Positions 7,627 to 17,756 are shown, numbered from the stretch's first letter. The stretch: 64,000 nt of DNA from Flavobacterium taihuense (GCF_019351435.1 NZ_JAHWYN010000002.1:370469-434468); one strand, 5' to 3'. Notes: a model not told the origin generated them from the sequence alone. Program-made: numbers and translations.

Positions 7627-8514
7627 ATGATTAGTATTGATCCAAAAAGCATTGAAACCGCAAAACTACAAGGATATTTACAAAGTTCCGTTGGGCCTAG
7701 ACCTATCGCTTTTGCTAGTACTATCGGAGCAAATGGTATTCCCAATTTGTCGCCTTTTAGTTTTTTTAATGTATTCAGCGCCAATCCGCCCGTACTTGTT
7801 TTTTCACCAGCAAGACGCGTAAGAGACAATACGATTAAACACACATTAATCAATGCTGAAGCCACTGGGGAAGTTGTTATCAATGTGGTAAATTACGACA
7901 TGGTGCAGCAAACGTCTTTGGCCAGTACAGAATATGCCGAAGGTGTTGATGAGTTTTTAAAATCTGGGCTGACACCAGTTCCTTCAGATATCGTAAAACC
8001 TTATAGAGTAAAAGAATCACCTGTGCAGTTTGAATGCAAAGTGACCCAGATAATTCCTTTGGGAACAGAGGGTGGTGCCGGAAATTTGATCCTTTGCGAA
8101 GTGGTTCGGATTCATATCAATGAAGCGATTCTAAATGAAAATGGTGCTATCGATCAACATAAAATTGACTTGGTTTCCAGATTGGGGGCCAATTGGTATT
8201 CCAGATCCAATCAAGGATTGTTTGAAGTGCCAAAACCGCTTACAACTCTGGGAGTTGGAGTAGATGCTATTCCCGATTTTATTAAAAACAGCTCCGTTTT
8301 TGACGGGAACGATTTAGGGATGCTTGGTAACATTGAAGCCTTGCCTACTACTAAAGAAGTTAGTATATTTGTAAACCAAAATTTTGCAGTAAAGGCAGTT
8401 TTGAGTTCCGATGATCTTGAAAAACAGCATATCGAAGCCAAAAGGTATCTTTTAGATAACGATGTGCTTTCTGCTTGGAAAGTACTTTTAGCCAAAAAAA
8501 TAAATTCAAAGTAA
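7627..8514 (+). CDS. Flavin reductase-like domain protein (FMN-binding)
   Basis: This 295-residue protein has the flavin-reductase split-barrel in its first 200 residues. The conserved GPRPIAFAST, NLSPFSFFN and FSPARRVRDN segments form the FMN-binding pocket. The last 90 or so residues (after about 205) form an extension that is typical of the larger bacterial members. Related proteins are NAD(P)H:flavin oxidoreductases or accessory flavoproteins; the substrate is not known. A -7 box TATTTTTG lies at 7603-7610, 17 bases before the ATG. The DUF3127 gene follows after 21 bases, probably in the same transcript. The 269-base space upstream (7358-7626) shows nothing else I can name. Confidence 0.88.
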   Translation: MISIDPKSIETAKLQGYLQSSVGPRPIAFASTIGANGIPNLSPFSFFNVFSANPPVLVFSPARRVRDNTIKHTLINAEATGEVVINVVNYDMVQQTSLASTEYAEGVDEFLKSGLTPVPSDIVKPYRVKESPVQFECKVTQIIPLGTEGGAGNLILCEVVRIHINEAILNENGAIDQHKIDLVSRLGANWYSRSNQGLFEVPKPLTTLGVGVDAIPDFIKNSSVFDGNDLGMLGNIEALPTTKEVSIFVNQNFAVKAVLSSDDLEKQHIEAKRYLLDNDVLSAWKVLLAKKINSK

Positions 8515-8535
8515 CAATAATAAAACAAAAAGAAG

Positions 8536-8910
8536 ATGGAAGTATTAGGGAAAATTAAAGTTGTTAATCCAGAACAACAAGTTAGCGCAGCATTCAAAAA
8601 GAGAGAACTGGTTGTTACTACAGATGAGCAATATCCACAGCACATTCTGATTGAATTTACTCAAGACAAATGTGATTTGCTAAACAATTATAATATTGGT
8701 GAAGCTGTAAAAGTTTCAATCAATTTGAGAGGAAGAGAATGGATTAATCCACAAGGTGAAACAAGATATTTTAACAGTATTCAAGGTTGGAGAATTGAAA
8801 GATTGACTGCAGAAGCACCAACTCAACAAGCACCTCAAATGCCGGCTGCTGCAACTTTCGCACCAGCAACAAACTTAAATGAAGAAGAAGCAGACGACTT
8901 ACCATTTTAA
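8536..8910 (+). CDS. DUF3127 protein with an SSB-like acidic tail
   Basis: The protein has 124 residues. The first 90 match DUF3127, a Bacteroidetes family of predicted OB-fold proteins (GKIKVV, KRELVVTTDEQYPQ, EFTQDKCDLLNNY, VSINLRGREWI). A flexible Ala/Pro/Gln-rich linker follows (about 94-114), and the protein ends in EEEADDLPF. That ending closely resembles the C-terminal tip of single-stranded DNA-binding protein (acidic residues then a hydrophobic-Pro-Phe end), which recruits DNA-repair partners. OB-fold, linker and tip together suggest a role in DNA or RNA binding, but this is inference. It lies 21 bases after the flavin reductase-like gene and is followed by a hairpin. Confidence 0.85.
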   Translation: MEVLGKIKVVNPEQQVSAAFKKRELVVTTDEQYPQHILIEFTQDKCDLLNNYNIGEAVKVSINLRGREWINPQGETRYFNSIQGWRIERLTAEAPTQQAPQMPAAATFAPATNLNEEEADDLPF

Positions 8911-8933
8911 GAGATAAAGAAGTCAAAAATTAG

Positions 8934-8973
8934 AAGTCAGGAGTTTGAGTTTACTTGAATTTCTGACTTTTTT
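8934..8973 (+). terminator. Probable terminator after the DUF3127 gene
   Basis: AAGTCAG (8934-8940) pairs with CTGACTT (8963-8969), followed by six T residues. The loop is long (22 bases), so it is less certain than others in the window. Confidence 0.55.
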
Positions 8974-9014
8974 ATTTTTGAAATTGCTACTGCTATTGAT
9001 TTTTGAAATTGAAA

Positions 9015-9656
9015 ATGTATTATTTATCAACCGATTTGTTTTTTCCTCCTCTATCTCATGCCAATCGCGATGGGATTCTCGCCATTGGCGGTGATTTGTC
9101 ACCAGAGCGTTTGCGGTTGGCTTATAAAAGCGGAATCTTTCCTTGGTTTAATGAAGGAGAACCCATTATTTGGTGGTCACCGAATCCTAGAATGGTATTG
9201 TTCCTGGATGAATTGATTGTTTCAAAAAGCATGCGAAATATTCTCAACAGAAACATTTTCACCGTTACTTTCAATCAAAATTTTAGGGACGTTATTTCCA
9301 ATTGCCAGCAAATAAAACGCGATGGACAAACGGGAACCTGGATTACCAATGAAATGATTGAAGCTTACTGCAAACTCAATGAACTGAGTATAGCAAAATC
9401 GGTTGAAGTTTGGCAAAATGGTCAATTGGTTGGCGGATTGTATGGCATCGATTTAGGACATGTTTTCTGTGGTGAAAGTATGTTTTCATTGGTTTCAAAT
9501 GCTTCCAAAGTCGCTTTTATCACTTTGGTTAATCAGCTCAAAAAAGAAAACTATTCTTTGCTTGATTGTCAAGTTTATAATGAACATCTCGAAAGCTTAG
9601 GTTGTAGGGAGATCGAGAGAAATGTTTTTATGACAATTTTAAAAACGGGAAATTAA
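9015..9656 (+). CDS. aat: Leucyl/phenylalanyl-tRNA--protein transferase
   Basis: This 213-residue enzyme transfers Leu or Phe from aminoacyl-tRNA to the N-terminus of proteins that begin with Arg or Lys, which marks them for ClpS/ClpAP degradation (the N-end rule). Recognisable family blocks are FPPLSHANRDGILAIGGDLS, AYKSGIFPWF, IIWWSPNPRMV, GTWITNEMIEAY, and GGLYGIDLGHVFCGESMFS. The ATG at 9015 (MYYLSTDLFFPP) is the usual start; a TTG four codons upstream is also in frame. The gene converges on thiF with only 24 bases between, and no terminator hairpin is visible there. Confidence 0.96.
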   Translation: MYYLSTDLFFPPLSHANRDGILAIGGDLSPERLRLAYKSGIFPWFNEGEPIIWWSPNPRMVLFLDELIVSKSMRNILNRNIFTVTFNQNFRDVISNCQQIKRDGQTGTWITNEMIEAYCKLNELSIAKSVEVWQNGQLVGGLYGIDLGHVFCGESMFSLVSNASKVAFITLVNQLKKENYSLLDCQVYNEHLESLGCREIERNVFMTILKTGN

Positions 9657-9680
9657 AAGACCGAAAATTGCAGCTTATTT

Positions 9681-10391
9681 TTAAAACTTCAATTTCGTAA
9701 AACTCCAATTCAAAGTGCTGAATAATACCAGTTCATTTTTTAATGTTGGTAAATCCATTATCAGTTTCAAGGTTTCGTGAGCCATTATTGTACCGATTAT
9801 TCCGGGTAAAGTTCCCAACACACCATTCATGTTGCAATTGGGTACATCTTTCGGATTCGGTGGTTCCGGAAACAAATCCCGGAGATTTTTACTTCCTTTA
9901 TGGTTAAAAACAGCAAATTGGCCTTCAAATTTTAAAATACTGCCGTAAACCAATGTTTTTCCCAAGGCAACACAAGTATCGTTTACCAAATAGCGAGTGG
10001 CAAAATTATCCGATCCATCGACAATAAAATCAAAGTCTTGCATTATTCTAATGGCATTTTCGGAAGTCAATTTTTCTTCGAAAGCCATAACGGTAATTAA
10101 AGGATTCAATGTTTTTAATGTTTTTTTTGCTATTAACGCCTTACTTTGTCCTATCTGACTTTCAGTATATAAAATTTGACGATGTAAATTATGAATCTCG
10201 ATTTTGTCAAAATCAACAATTCCGATGGTACCAACACCTGCGGTTGTAATATATTGCAAAATAGGGCAGCCCAATCCGCCGGCACCGATGACCAAGACTT
10301 TGGTTTTCTTTAGTTTTTCTTGGCCTTCATCACCTATTTCGGGTAGCATCATCTGGCGGTTGTATCGTAAGTAATCTTGAATTACGCTCAT
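9681..10391 (-). CDS. thiF: ThiF/MoeB-type adenylyltransferase, short form
   Basis: The protein has 236 residues and is the last gene of the thiamine operon. It is expected to adenylate the C-terminal Gly-Gly of ThiS, so that sulfur can be loaded for thiazole formation. The ATP-binding GAGGLGCP, the Arg-bearing NLHRQILY, the DGSDNFATRYLVND segment and the PNCNMNGVLG loop (matching the active-site Cys region of ThiF) are present. Both CxxC pairs that hold the structural zinc in E. coli ThiF and MoeB are missing: the first position reads NLRDLFPE and the protein ends without the second. It has no rhodanese domain. The assignment as ThiF rather than MoeB rests on operon position. Confidence 0.88.
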   Translation of the reverse strand: MSVIQDYLRYNRQMMLPEIGDEGQEKLKKTKVLVIGAGGLGCPILQYITTAGVGTIGIVDFDKIEIHNLHRQILYTESQIGQSKALIAKKTLKTLNPLITVMAFEEKLTSENAIRIMQDFDFIVDGSDNFATRYLVNDTCVALGKTLVYGSILKFEGQFAVFNHKGSKNLRDLFPEPPNPKDVPNCNMNGVLGTLPGIIGTIMAHETLKLIMDLPTLKNELVLFSTLNWSFTKLKF

Positions 10392-10441
10392 TTAATTGCA
10401 GATTTTAGATTATTGATTTTAGATTCCTTTCCTTTGCTTTA

Positions 10442-11590
10442 TCAATGTGATATCAATTGTGTGGAGAGGGCAGGGGTTGAGGTAACTAGATACGGATTAT
10501 CTTTCCAAACTGGTTCGTAGCCTTTATCGCTAATAATTTTGGCAATTTCCTGTGCCGAACGTTCATCACTAATTTCAAATTGTTCTAGAGATTGTGGGTC
10601 AACAACATAGCCTCCTGGATTGGTTTTGGAACCCGCACTCATACTAGTTACTCCAATCGGGATGATGTTGTTTCTGAAATTTTCGTTTTCTCTTGTTGAA
10701 ATTGAAATCTCCAAATCTTCATTCCACAAACGATACGCACAGATTAATTGCGTCAAATCTTTATCGTCCATAATAAAGTTGGGTTCAATAATTCCCTCGG
10801 CTGGACGCAATCTTGGAAATGAAACAGAGTATTTCGTCTGCCAATACGTTTTCTGTAAATAATCCAAATGCAAAGCATTGAAAAAACTGTCTGTTCGCCA
10901 ATCTTCCAGACCTAATAAGACGCCCAATCCAATCTTGTGTATTTCAGCTTTCCCAATTCTGTCCGGTGTTTCCAAACGAAAATCGAAATTGGATTTTTTG
11001 CCTTTGGGGTGATATTTTTTATACACTTCCTGATGATAGGTTTCCTGATACACCAAAACTGAATACACTCCAGCTTCGTGCAGCTTTTGGTATTCTTCGG
11101 TCGAAAGTGGCTGAACTTCTACTGAAATTGTTGAGAAGTGCTCTTTTATTTGCTCAATCGCATTTATAAAGTAATTGATATTTACGGTATAATTGGCTTC
11201 GCCGGTAACCAATAAAACATGATCAAAACCTGTAGTTTTCAAAGCTTCAGCTTCCAGTTTTATTTCTGCATCTGATAATGTTTTGCGTTTGATTTTGTTA
11301 TCCAAACTGAACCCGCAATAAGTACAAATATTCTGACATTCATTGCTTAAATACAATGGAGCATACATCTGAATAGTTCTTCCAAAGCGTTTTTTGGTTA
11401 ATTCATGGCATTCTTGTGCCATTTGCTCCAAATAGGTCGTGGCTGCTGGTGAAATCAAAGCCATAAAATCATCCAGATTTCTTTTGCTTTTTGCCAATGC
11501 CTGTTCTACTTGCTTGGTGGTTGTTTGATAGACTTTGGTTTGAATGGTATCCCAATCATAACCTTCAAAAATCGATTTGAATGTTCTCAT
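10442..11590 (-). CDS. thiH: 2-iminoacetate synthase ThiH
   Basis: This 382-residue radical-SAM enzyme cleaves tyrosine to give dehydroglycine (2-iminoacetate) and p-cresol for the thiazole moiety of thiamine. The [4Fe-4S] motif CQNICTYC lies at residues 85-92 (CxxxCxxC), followed by the GFSLDNKIKRKTL segment. The length matches E. coli ThiH (377). Use of ThiH rather than the oxygen-dependent ThiO fits an anaerobic-style route that also works in aerobes. The gene lies 50 bases upstream of thiF and 119 bases after thiG. The space from thiG holds an inverted repeat. Confidence 0.96.
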   Translation of the reverse strand: MRTFKSIFEGYDWDTIQTKVYQTTTKQVEQALAKSKRNLDDFMALISPAATTYLEQMAQECHELTKKRFGRTIQMYAPLYLSNECQNICTYCGFSLDNKIKRKTLSDAEIKLEAEALKTTGFDHVLLVTGEANYTVNINYFINAIEQIKEHFSTISVEVQPLSTEEYQKLHEAGVYSVLVYQETYHQEVYKKYHPKGKKSNFDFRLETPDRIGKAEIHKIGLGVLLGLEDWRTDSFFNALHLDYLQKTYWQTKYSVSFPRLRPAEGIIEPNFIMDDKDLTQLICAYRLWNEDLEISISTRENENFRNNIIPIGVTSMSAGSKTNPGGYVVDPQSLEQFEISDERSAQEIAKIISDKGYEPVWKDNPYLVTSTPALSTQLISH

Positions 11591-11604
11591 AATGTTTGTT
11601 TTTT

Positions 11605-11696
11605 ACCGCAAGGAATGCAAAGTTTTATATTTTGAATCTTAAGTTAAGTCCGCAAAGCTTTGTGGACTTCGCGTAAATCTTTGCGTTCTTTGCGGT
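11605..11696. repeat. Nested inverted repeat between thiG and thiH
   Basis: The outer arms ACCGCAAGGAATGCAAAG (11605-11622) and its near-complement (11679-11696) enclose an inner palindrome, AGTCCGCAAAG (11647-11657) with CTTTGTGGACT (11658-11668). The repeated word is CGCAAAG. It lies inside the thiamine operon, in the only sizeable gap between thiG and thiH. It is probably one of the dispersed iterated-word repeats of this genome, although the hairpin could also protect or process the mRNA. Confidence 0.7.
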
Positions 11697-11709
11697 TAAT
11701 TTTTGAGAA

Positions 11710-12486
11710 TTATACATTTAAAAAAGCTGTCAAAGGACTTGAAGCGACGGCTTGGTTGTATTGTCGGCCCAATTTTGCTTCAAAGGCTTTTCGTCCTGCG
11801 ATTACAGCTTCCCTAAAAGCTTCTGCCATTAGTTTTGGATTTCCGGCTACTGCAATTGCGGTGTTTACGAGTACAGCATCGGCACCCATTTCCATTGCTT
11901 TGGCAGCATCGGATGGTGCTCCAATTCCAGCGTCAATAATAACCGGAACCAAACTTTGTTCGATGATTATTTCTAGAAAATCAATGGTTTTTAATCCTTT
12001 GTTGCTACCAATAGGAGATCCCAATGGCATTACTGCAGCTGTCCCCGCATTTTCCAAATGTTTACACAAAACTGGATCAGCATGGATGTACGGCAAAACA
12101 ATGAATCCCAGTTTTGCCAATTCTTCAGTCGCTTTCAAGGTCTCTATTGCGTCTGGCATTAAGTATTTTGGGTCGGGATGAATTTCGAGTTTTAACCAAT
12201 TGGTTTCTAAAGCTTCTCTCGCCAATTGTGCTGCAAAAATGGCTTCTTTGGCGTTTCTCGCTCCAGATGTGTTGGGTAATAAATTTATTCTGGGATGCTT
12301 TAAATGATTTAAAATGGCATCGGTATCAGTTTCCAAATCAATTCTTTTTAGGGCTACAGTTACCAATTCGCTGTCAGAAGCCAGAATAGCTTCTTCCATT
12401 TCGACATGGGAACCAAATTTTCCGGTTCCTAAAAAGAGACGGGACTCTAGTATTTTATCTCCTAGTTTAAACAATGACGCTGCCAT
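11710..12486 (-). CDS. thiG: Thiazole synthase ThiG
   Basis: This protein of about 258 residues forms the thiazole phosphate ring from deoxyxylulose 5-phosphate, dehydroglycine and ThiS-thiocarboxylate. The TIM-barrel markers are [10 protein letters not shown], the Schiff-base Lys in [31 protein letters not shown] and the phosphate loop [26 protein letters not shown] (quoted here in two halves in the protein: the first 10 and the last 16 residues). The start at 12486 ([11 protein letters not shown]) matches family length; a longer frame exists but runs into the thiE coding region. The first 20 bases overlap the end of thiE, which suggests coupled translation. Confidence 0.95.
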   Translation of the reverse strand: MAASLFKLGDKILESRLFLGTGKFGSHVEMEEAILASDSELVTVALKRIDLETDTDAILNHLKHPRINLLPNTSGARNAKEAIFAAQLAREALETNWLKLEIHPDPKYLMPDAIETLKATEELAKLGFIVLPYIHADPVLCKHLENAGTAAVMPLGSPIGSNKGLKTIDFLEIIIEQSLVPVIIDAGIGAPSDAAKAMEMGADAVLVNTAIAVAGNPKLMAEAFREAVIAGRKAFEAKLGRQYNQAVASSPLTAFLNV

Positions 12487-13105
12487 ATAATTTTTCGTTA
12501 AGTTGAGTAATGAGGTTTTGTTTTTCGTCACTTTTGGTAATGATACTTGAAACTGCAATGCCGTGAATCCCCGTTTTTATTAGAATATTAACATCTTCTA
12601 ATGTAATTCCACCAATGGCATAAATGGGTATTTCAATTTGTAACTGCTTCATTTTGGCTATTATAGAACGATAACCTTCAAATCCTAGTATTGGACTCAG
12701 ATTACTCTTGGTTTTGGTGTATTGGAAAGGGCCTAAGCCAATATAATCACAACCATTATTTACCTGATGGACAATGTGTTCAAAAGTGTTTGCTGTTGCT
12801 CCAATGATTTTGGTTTTGCCGAGAATGGTTCGTGCTTCAGTAACCTCCATATCCGATAGACCGAGATGAACACCATCTGCATTAATTTTTTCGGCTAAAT
12901 GAACATCGTCGTTAACGATGAAATTGGCCAAGTATTCTTCACACAGAAATTTTACGGCTTCCGCCAAAGCCAATGCCTTTTTGGGTCTTTGATGTTTGAA
13001 TCGCATTTGTATCCAATCGCAACCATTGTCTAAGGCTTGATGGATATTGTACAGTTGCTCTTCGACGCTTTCTCCTTGGGAGATGTATTGTAGTTTATTA
13101 TACAT
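12467..13105 (-). CDS. thiE: Thiamine-phosphate synthase ThiE
   Basis: This 212-residue TIM-barrel enzyme joins HMP-pyrophosphate to thiazole phosphate, giving thiamine phosphate. Typical markers are WIQMRFKHQ (the position of QLREK in E. coli), [32 protein letters not shown] and [16 protein letters not shown], then YAIGGI and GIAVSSII near the end. It is the more canonical of the two ThiE-family proteins in the operon. It overlaps thiD by 8 bases upstream and thiG by 20 bases downstream, as expected for a tightly packed operon. Confidence 0.92.
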   Translation of the reverse strand: MYNKLQYISQGESVEEQLYNIHQALDNGCDWIQMRFKHQRPKKALALAEAVKFLCEEYLANFIVNDDVHLAEKINADGVHLGLSDMEVTEARTILGKTKIIGATANTFEHIVHQVNNGCDYIGLGPFQYTKTKSNLSPILGFEGYRSIIAKMKQLQIEIPIYAIGGITLEDVNILIKTGIHGIAVSSIITKSDEKQNLITQLNEKLYGSVIV

Positions 13106-13880
13106 GATGGAATCCTAGTTTAGTTGGATTAGATTGCAAATAGTTTTCAGTATATATTTTTGCCTGTTCACAAGCTGTTTTTAGGTTTTGTTCCAATGCA
13201 AGATTGGCTGTAATTGCTGCAGATAATACGCAGCCGGAACCATGTTTTTCATAACATTCTCCTGTTTTTGGCAAAATCTGATACACTTCATTTTCGGTAT
13301 AGAGATAATCAACTCCCATTTCATTAGGGTTATGTCCTCCTTTTAGCAAAACAGAACATTTAACTTCTTCGCATGCTCCTCTCCGCAGAAATGTCAATGA
13401 ATTAGTAAAGCATGAAAGTGGAGTAAAGTTTGGAAACAGGATTTTAATTTCGTTATAATTTGGAGTAATTAAATCAATTTGATTCAGAATTTCTGTTAGG
13501 TCATTACGGCTCTCAATAGTTAAAAAATTAAATTCTGTAGTTGATTTTAAAATAGTGTCCCAGACAATCTTTGTTTTGGGTGAATGTCTTTTTATGGTAA
13601 AAACAATTTGTTTCAAATATTCTAAAGAAGGAACAATTCCTATTTTAATTGCTTTGATAGTGTGATTATTGAATAGTTTTTCCAATGATTTCAAAATAAA
13701 AGTCAAGTCTGTCCATTGTATACCAGAAAACTCATTTTCGGTTTGAATGGTATTGGCAGTATTTATGGCAAAACCATACACCCGATGCTGTTCGAATGTT
13801 TTTACATCTGCCAAAACTCCAGCACCACCGGAAGGATCAAAACCCGCTATTGTTAAAACGATTGGACGATTTTCTGACAT
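13098..13880 (-). CDS. thiD: Hydroxymethylpyrimidine/phosphomethylpyrimidine kinase ThiD
   Basis: This 260-residue ribokinase-fold enzyme phosphorylates HMP and HMP phosphate to give HMP pyrophosphate. The N-terminal LTIAGFDPSGGAGVLADVKTF (first 20 residues of that block are diagnostic) binds substrate, and the anion hole with catalytic Cys/Gly is in EKHGSGCVLSAAI near residues 213-225. A DLITPNYNEIKIL segment is also typical. The first 28 bases overlap the 3' end of the upstream tenI-like gene. The length fits single-domain ThiD, without the ThiE fusion seen in some bacteria. Confidence 0.95.
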   Translation of the reverse strand: MSENRPIVLTIAGFDPSGGAGVLADVKTFEQHRVYGFAINTANTIQTENEFSGIQWTDLTFILKSLEKLFNNHTIKAIKIGIVPSLEYLKQIVFTIKRHSPKTKIVWDTILKSTTEFNFLTIESRNDLTEILNQIDLITPNYNEIKILFPNFTPLSCFTNSLTFLRRGACEEVKCSVLLKGGHNPNEMGVDYLYTENEVYQILPKTGECYEKHGSGCVLSAAITANLALEQNLKTACEQAKIYTENYLQSNPTKLGFHHV

Positions 13881-14464
13881 GATTTAAAATTTTCGATTGG
13901 ATTGTTTTTATTCCAAATGGTTCCTAGTAATGCTACAGCATCAAATCCGTTTTTTAATGTTTGCTCTGTGTTTTTGGATTCTATTCCGCCTAAAGCAATG
14001 AGTTTTGTGGTATAATTAGTTCTGTTTTTAATGACTTCAAACCAGTCTGTTTTTGAAGAATAATTTTCTTTGGAAATACTCGGGAAAATAGGACTCAAAA
14101 AAGCATATTCGAAAGTATTCTCCAGAGTATTGAAATCATCCATATTATGAACCGAAGTCGATAAATGAAAACCTTTTGTTTTGTATGTTGAAAACGCTAA
14201 TTTTCCTAATAACGCTGCTGTTTTTTTTCTTTCGCTTTCGCTAAAGTGAATTCGATTAGTACCAAATAACGAAGCTAAATGATGATGGCTGTGCAAAACC
14301 AATTGTTCTTTTACATCTGGTTTTATTTTCGATAAAAAAGATCTCATTTCTGCTCCAGAAAAATCAGGTTTCCGTATATGAAGCAACTCCAATCCACTCT
14401 CAAAAAGGGAATGGATGGTGTCGATTTCATTGACTATCGGGAGTGGATTTGTGATTACGATCAT
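13853..14464 (-). CDS. Second ThiE/TenI-family protein
   Basis: This 203-residue protein has the ThiE/TenI TIM-barrel plan: LELLHIRKPDFSG near the N-terminus, LHSHHHLASLFGTNRIHFSE, HLSTSVHNMDDFN, YAFLSPIFPSISKENY and ALGGIESKN. Compared with the downstream ThiE it lacks the NDD..ADGVHLG block and the usual pyrimidine-pocket residues. It may therefore be a TenI-type thiazole tautomerase, which aromatises the ThiG product in B. subtilis, or a divergent thiamine-phosphate synthase. Its position between thiC and thiD supports a role in thiamine synthesis. Which of the two functions it has cannot be settled by reading. Confidence 0.8.
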   Translation of the reverse strand: MIVITNPLPIVNEIDTIHSLFESGLELLHIRKPDFSGAEMRSFLSKIKPDVKEQLVLHSHHHLASLFGTNRIHFSESERKKTAALLGKLAFSTYKTKGFHLSTSVHNMDDFNTLENTFEYAFLSPIFPSISKENYSSKTDWFEVIKNRTNYTTKLIALGGIESKNTEQTLKNGFDAVALLGTIWNKNNPIENFKSCQKIVQSF

Positions 14465-14496
14465 AATCTTTTCTCTTTCTTCTTTGGTTTATCTCG

Positions 14497-16502
<2,006 letters not shown>

Positions 16503-16709
16503 TTAACCTCCTTGAGTTGCTGAAATGATTAAAATATCGTCGGTTTCTTTGATAGGATGGGAATTCCAATCGAGTTTTGGAATTACCGTATTGTTGATGG
16601 CGATGGCAATTCCGTTTTGTTTTTCGGGAATTTCCAAGTCAAGAAGTGCCTGTACAGTTAAGCTGTCAGTGGCAAATTGTTTTGTTTGATTATTGATTTT
16701 TAGCTCCAT
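16503..16709 (-). CDS. thiS: Sulfur-carrier protein ThiS
   Basis: This 68-residue ubiquitin-fold protein carries the sulfur used in thiazole formation. It ends in the required diglycine (ATQGG), which ThiF adenylates and which then becomes a thiocarboxylate. MELKINNQTK at the start and the hydrophobic VQALLDLEIPEKQNGIAIAIN segment (first 20 residues) are typical. The ATG at 16709 gives normal length; the open frame extends upstream into the leader but without family similarity. It is the first gene of the operon, 77 bases after the riboswitch. Confidence 0.94.
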   Translation of the reverse strand: MELKINNQTKQFATDSLTVQALLDLEIPEKQNGIAIAINNTVIPKLDWNSHPIKETDDILIISATQGG

Positions 16710-16785
16710 TCCTTTTGGGTTTAGTATGTAAATATACTTTAGGAATGGCTGCAATGGCATATAAATATGCACGGAAGTCATTTAC

Positions 16786-16863
16786 TTTTTCCTACGCTAG
16801 TATGAACTAGATCAGGTTCGAGGGTAAAGTCTCAGCCTACAATTTTGTAGACACCCCTAAAGT
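16786..16863 (-). promoter_or_regulatory. TPP riboswitch of the thiamine operon
   Basis: Read on the minus strand, the blocks CTTTAGGGGTGTC, GGCTGAGA, TTACCCTCGAACCTGATCT, and ACTAGCGTAGGAAA occur in the right order and spacing for a THI element. It controls thiS-thiC-tenI-thiD-thiE-thiG-thiH-thiF. There is no clear intrinsic terminator between it and thiS, so repression may act on translation of thiS or through another route. A near-consensus -7 box (TACATTTA) lies just upstream on the minus strand, at low confidence. Confidence 0.96.
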
Positions 16864-16921
16864 TGGATGTAAATGTATATAATTTATTGTAAAGAAAAAC
16901 CGATAGTATTGTTTTTTAACC

Positions 16922-16957
16922 AAAAAGCATGCTAAAGTTATTTTTAGCATGCTTTTT
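16922..16957. terminator. Strong bidirectional-looking terminator hairpin
   Basis: A perfect 15-bp stem (16922-16936 with 16943-16957, core AGCATGCT) with a 6-base loop is flanked by A-run and T-run, so it can work on either strand. It lies just after the end of the minus-strand pseudogene and upstream of the thiamine operon, and so insulates the operon. Confidence 0.85.
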
Positions 16958-17010
16958 TATTTTGTGTAATTTAAAACGAAACTTTTATTTAGCTTCTTTT
17001 ACGTTTTATT

Positions 17011-17690
17011 CTATTCGTAAAAATACTGTGCTGTGAATGTAGTTGCGGCAGTGTTACTGTTAGTGTCATCGTATTCCCTTTCTTTCAAAAAACTGTTGGC
17101 AACATAATATGAAATATAGTTTGTTGTTTTGTCAGTTTGGGCTGTAAAATGAATACGATCTGTTGTACTTTCAGATGAAGTTCTTGTTTTAGTGATATTG
17201 TTTAATGATGATGTGTTGCTGAATTCAATTTTATTAAGTCCTAAAATGTTTGATGAAGAATTTGTTTTATTATCATATTCATAAACATTTTTAATGCTAA
17301 TGTTTGTTGTTCCATCAAAAATGGAGTTAGTATTAATTTGTTTTATTAAATTACCACTTGCAAAAGTATATATAGTATTGTTAGTTTTTGTTTCTATTTC
17401 AGTTTTTGGATCTGTACTAAAACCTTCTTCTAAGATTGTTCAGTCAGTATTGTGCCTGTGATTGTAGTTCCTTCGTAGTTTGTTACTTTGGTAATTTAGT
17501 TGCCTGTGTAAGTATAAACATATTTAGGGTTATCAGAATAAGCTATTTCTGAAGTTTTATTGCCATCATAAGTTATTATACCTGTTTGGGAATTTGAGCC
17601 GTCTGCTATAATGATTTTGTGAAGTATCATCGTCTTTTGTACACGATACAATAGTCAATAAAAAAGGATTTAAGAGTGTAATTGTTTTTT
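17011..17690 (-). pseudogene. Decayed lipoprotein gene
   Basis: On the minus strand the text reads as a lipoprotein of about 215 residues broken at several places. The start carries FLLTIVSCTKDDDTSQ (signal peptide and lipobox), then shifts frame to ADGSNSQTGIITYDGNKTSE and YSDNPKYVYTYTGN. There a TAA interrupts what is probably GNLITKV, and VTNYEGTTITGTILTEQS follows. A second frameshift near 17430 leads to a 140-codon clean stretch (FSTDPKTEIETKTNN to FTAQYFYE) ending at the stop 17011-17013. The initiator ATG is also missing: the frame opens with a TAA ahead of a run of A. The intact version looks like the exported, repeat-poor lipoproteins common in flavobacteria. Function unknown. Confidence 0.85.
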
Positions 17691-17756
17691 TTTAAAGTGA
17701 TTTATGGCAGAAGTAGTCTTTTTTGTGAAATTAACACTATGGTGAAATACGGATTA

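Noticed and set aside
36..9000. Biosynthetic cluster, toxin-antitoxin or phage-defence genes in the first 9 kb and elsewhere
   Set aside because: No such domains were recognised. Two-gene arrangements (flavin reductase/DUF3127, lipoprotein/tag) do not have toxin-antitoxin features.
9681..10391. MoeB instead of ThiF
   Set aside because: No molybdopterin genes are nearby; the gene sits at the end of the riboswitch-controlled thiamine operon.
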